A stretch of DNA of 64,000 nt. It comes from Ornithinimicrobium sp. INDO-MA30-4 (GTDB lineage: Bacteria; Actinomycetota; Actinomycetes; Actinomycetales; Dermatophilaceae). The stretch spans positions 1,798,001-1,862,000 of the forward strand of contig NZ_CP091056.1 in assembly GCF_021535045.1 (NCBI RefSeq). The letters are read 5' to 3'. Below the pieces are notes generated by a model that saw nothing but the letters and a program-made list of their open reading frames with translations, did not search any database and was not told the origin of the DNA. A program made the position numbers and the translations under genes. Of this stretch, positions 63,690-64,000 are shown piece after piece (within the stretch, counting starts at the first letter, position 1; each line of letters starts with the position of its first letter).

Positions 63690-64000
63690 ATGAACTTCAT
63701 TCTCCGCCTCGTGATTGCTGCAGTTGCCGTCTGGGTTGCTGCGTTCTTCGTCCCGGGCATCAGCTTTGCCCAGACAGACAGCGCGACCACGCAGATCATC
63801 ACGATCCTGATCGTCGGTGCGATTTTCGGTGTGCTGAACGCCGTGATCCGACCGATTTTGTTCTTTTGTCCCTGCCTCTGTTGCTCCTGACCCTCGGTCT
63901 CTTCACCTTCATCTTGAACGCGTTCATGCTGGTGATGACCTCGTGGGTCTCCGGTCAACTAGGCCTCGGCTTCGACGTCGACGGCATTTTCTGGGCCGGC
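63690..64000 (+). CDS. Phage-holin-family (YvlD/DUF360-like) small membrane protein, partial and frameshifted
   Basis: The visible 103 residues form a four-helix membrane protein: MNFILRLVIAAVAVWVAAFF, TQIITILIVGAIFGVLNAVI, then after one missing base near 63868 LLLLTLGLFTFILNAFMLVM and VSGQLGLGFDVDG. The match to the YvlD/Mycobacterium holin-like family is clear. It runs off the window edge. It is divergent from the HisC-like gene; the name reflects fold, not a phage origin. Confidence 0.85.

Noticed and set aside
63690-64000. The holin-family protein as evidence of a phage
   Set aside because: The YvlD-like family is chromosomal and common in actinobacteria, and no other phage gene is nearby.

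Overview
The window is a 64 kb piece of an actinobacterial chromosome at roughly 60% G+C. The actinobacterial assignment rests on a mycothiol-dependent maleylpyruvate isomerase-family enzyme, a fused CopD/CtaG protein, a VapB-like plus LytR_C gene pair, DUF6458 proteins and a multi-pass LCP protein. A Micrococcales-type lineage is likely, but the genus cannot be read from the sequence. There is no phage, IS element, integrase or CRISPR array. The content is housekeeping plus catabolic and transport modules.

The dominant technical feature is frameshifting. More than half of the protein genes are split across frames, with about 70 breaks in all, or roughly one per kb. Wherever the correct frame can be rebuilt from family conservation, the break is nearly always a one-base deletion in a homopolymer. 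Examples are CCCC read as CCC, TTTTT as TTTT and AAAA as AAA. At least one, in dcd, is an insertion. Essential genes such as def and dcd are hit, so this looks like long-read consensus error rather than gene decay. Broken genes are therefore annotated below over their full reconstructed span.

Layout. 0.15-3.3 kb: SRP RNA, a sarcosine/N-methyltryptophan oxidase-like flavoenzyme, tRNA-Ser(GGA) and a HerA-like ATPase. 3.4-8 kb: VapB-like/LytR_C pair, a cobalamin-binding protein, an SRPBCC protein, a CsoR/CstR-type repressor divergent from a tiny Cys-rich protein with two operator palindromes between them, a VIT1-type transporter and a TM2 protein. 8.2-13.6 kb: tRNA-Ser(CGA), tadA, upp, an aminotransferase, a PH-domain membrane protein and def. 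14-19.8 kb: sugar porter, an aminotransferase coupled to a 2-hydroxyacid dehydrogenase, a DUF2927 lipoprotein and an old-yellow-enzyme homologue. 20-23.5 kb: tRNA-Arg, tRNA-Ser(GCT), LCP protein, cold-shock protein, tRNA-Ser(TGA) and a YtxH protein. 23.5-27.4 kb: cysE-cysK and a large membrane Fe-S oxidoreductase. 27.5-30.8 kb: a four-gene osmoprotectant ABC importer. 31-32.5 kb: a secreted protein, dcd and two tRNA-Gly genes.

32.6-44.7 kb holds a tight twelve-gene minus-strand cluster: oligopeptide ABC importer, Nudix hydrolase, M20 peptidase, P1 (DmpA/NylC-type) hydrolase, formyl-THF deformylase, SDR, class III aminotransferase and DMT exporter. It reads as an uptake-hydrolysis-deamination pathway for peptide- or omega-amino-acid-like substrates. 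44.8-50.2 kb: acetyltransferase, glycerate kinase, and an ABC exporter divergent from a NarL-type two-component system. 50.3-58.5 kb: acyl-CoA dehydrogenase, tandem DUF6458 proteins, a nitrilase-family hydrolase, CopD/CtaG, the MDMPI enzyme, ribokinase and nucleoside hydrolase. 58.6-63.6 kb: a HisC-like aminotransferase, E1alpha, E1beta, E2 and a membrane protein in one operon, followed at the right edge by a partial small holin-like membrane protein.

All four serine tRNA types (GGA, CGA, GCT, TGA) lie within the first 23 kb. I see no clearly unprecedented system. The best leads are the CstR-like regulon at 5.6-6.2 kb and the amide/omega-amino-acid cluster at 32.6-44.7 kb.
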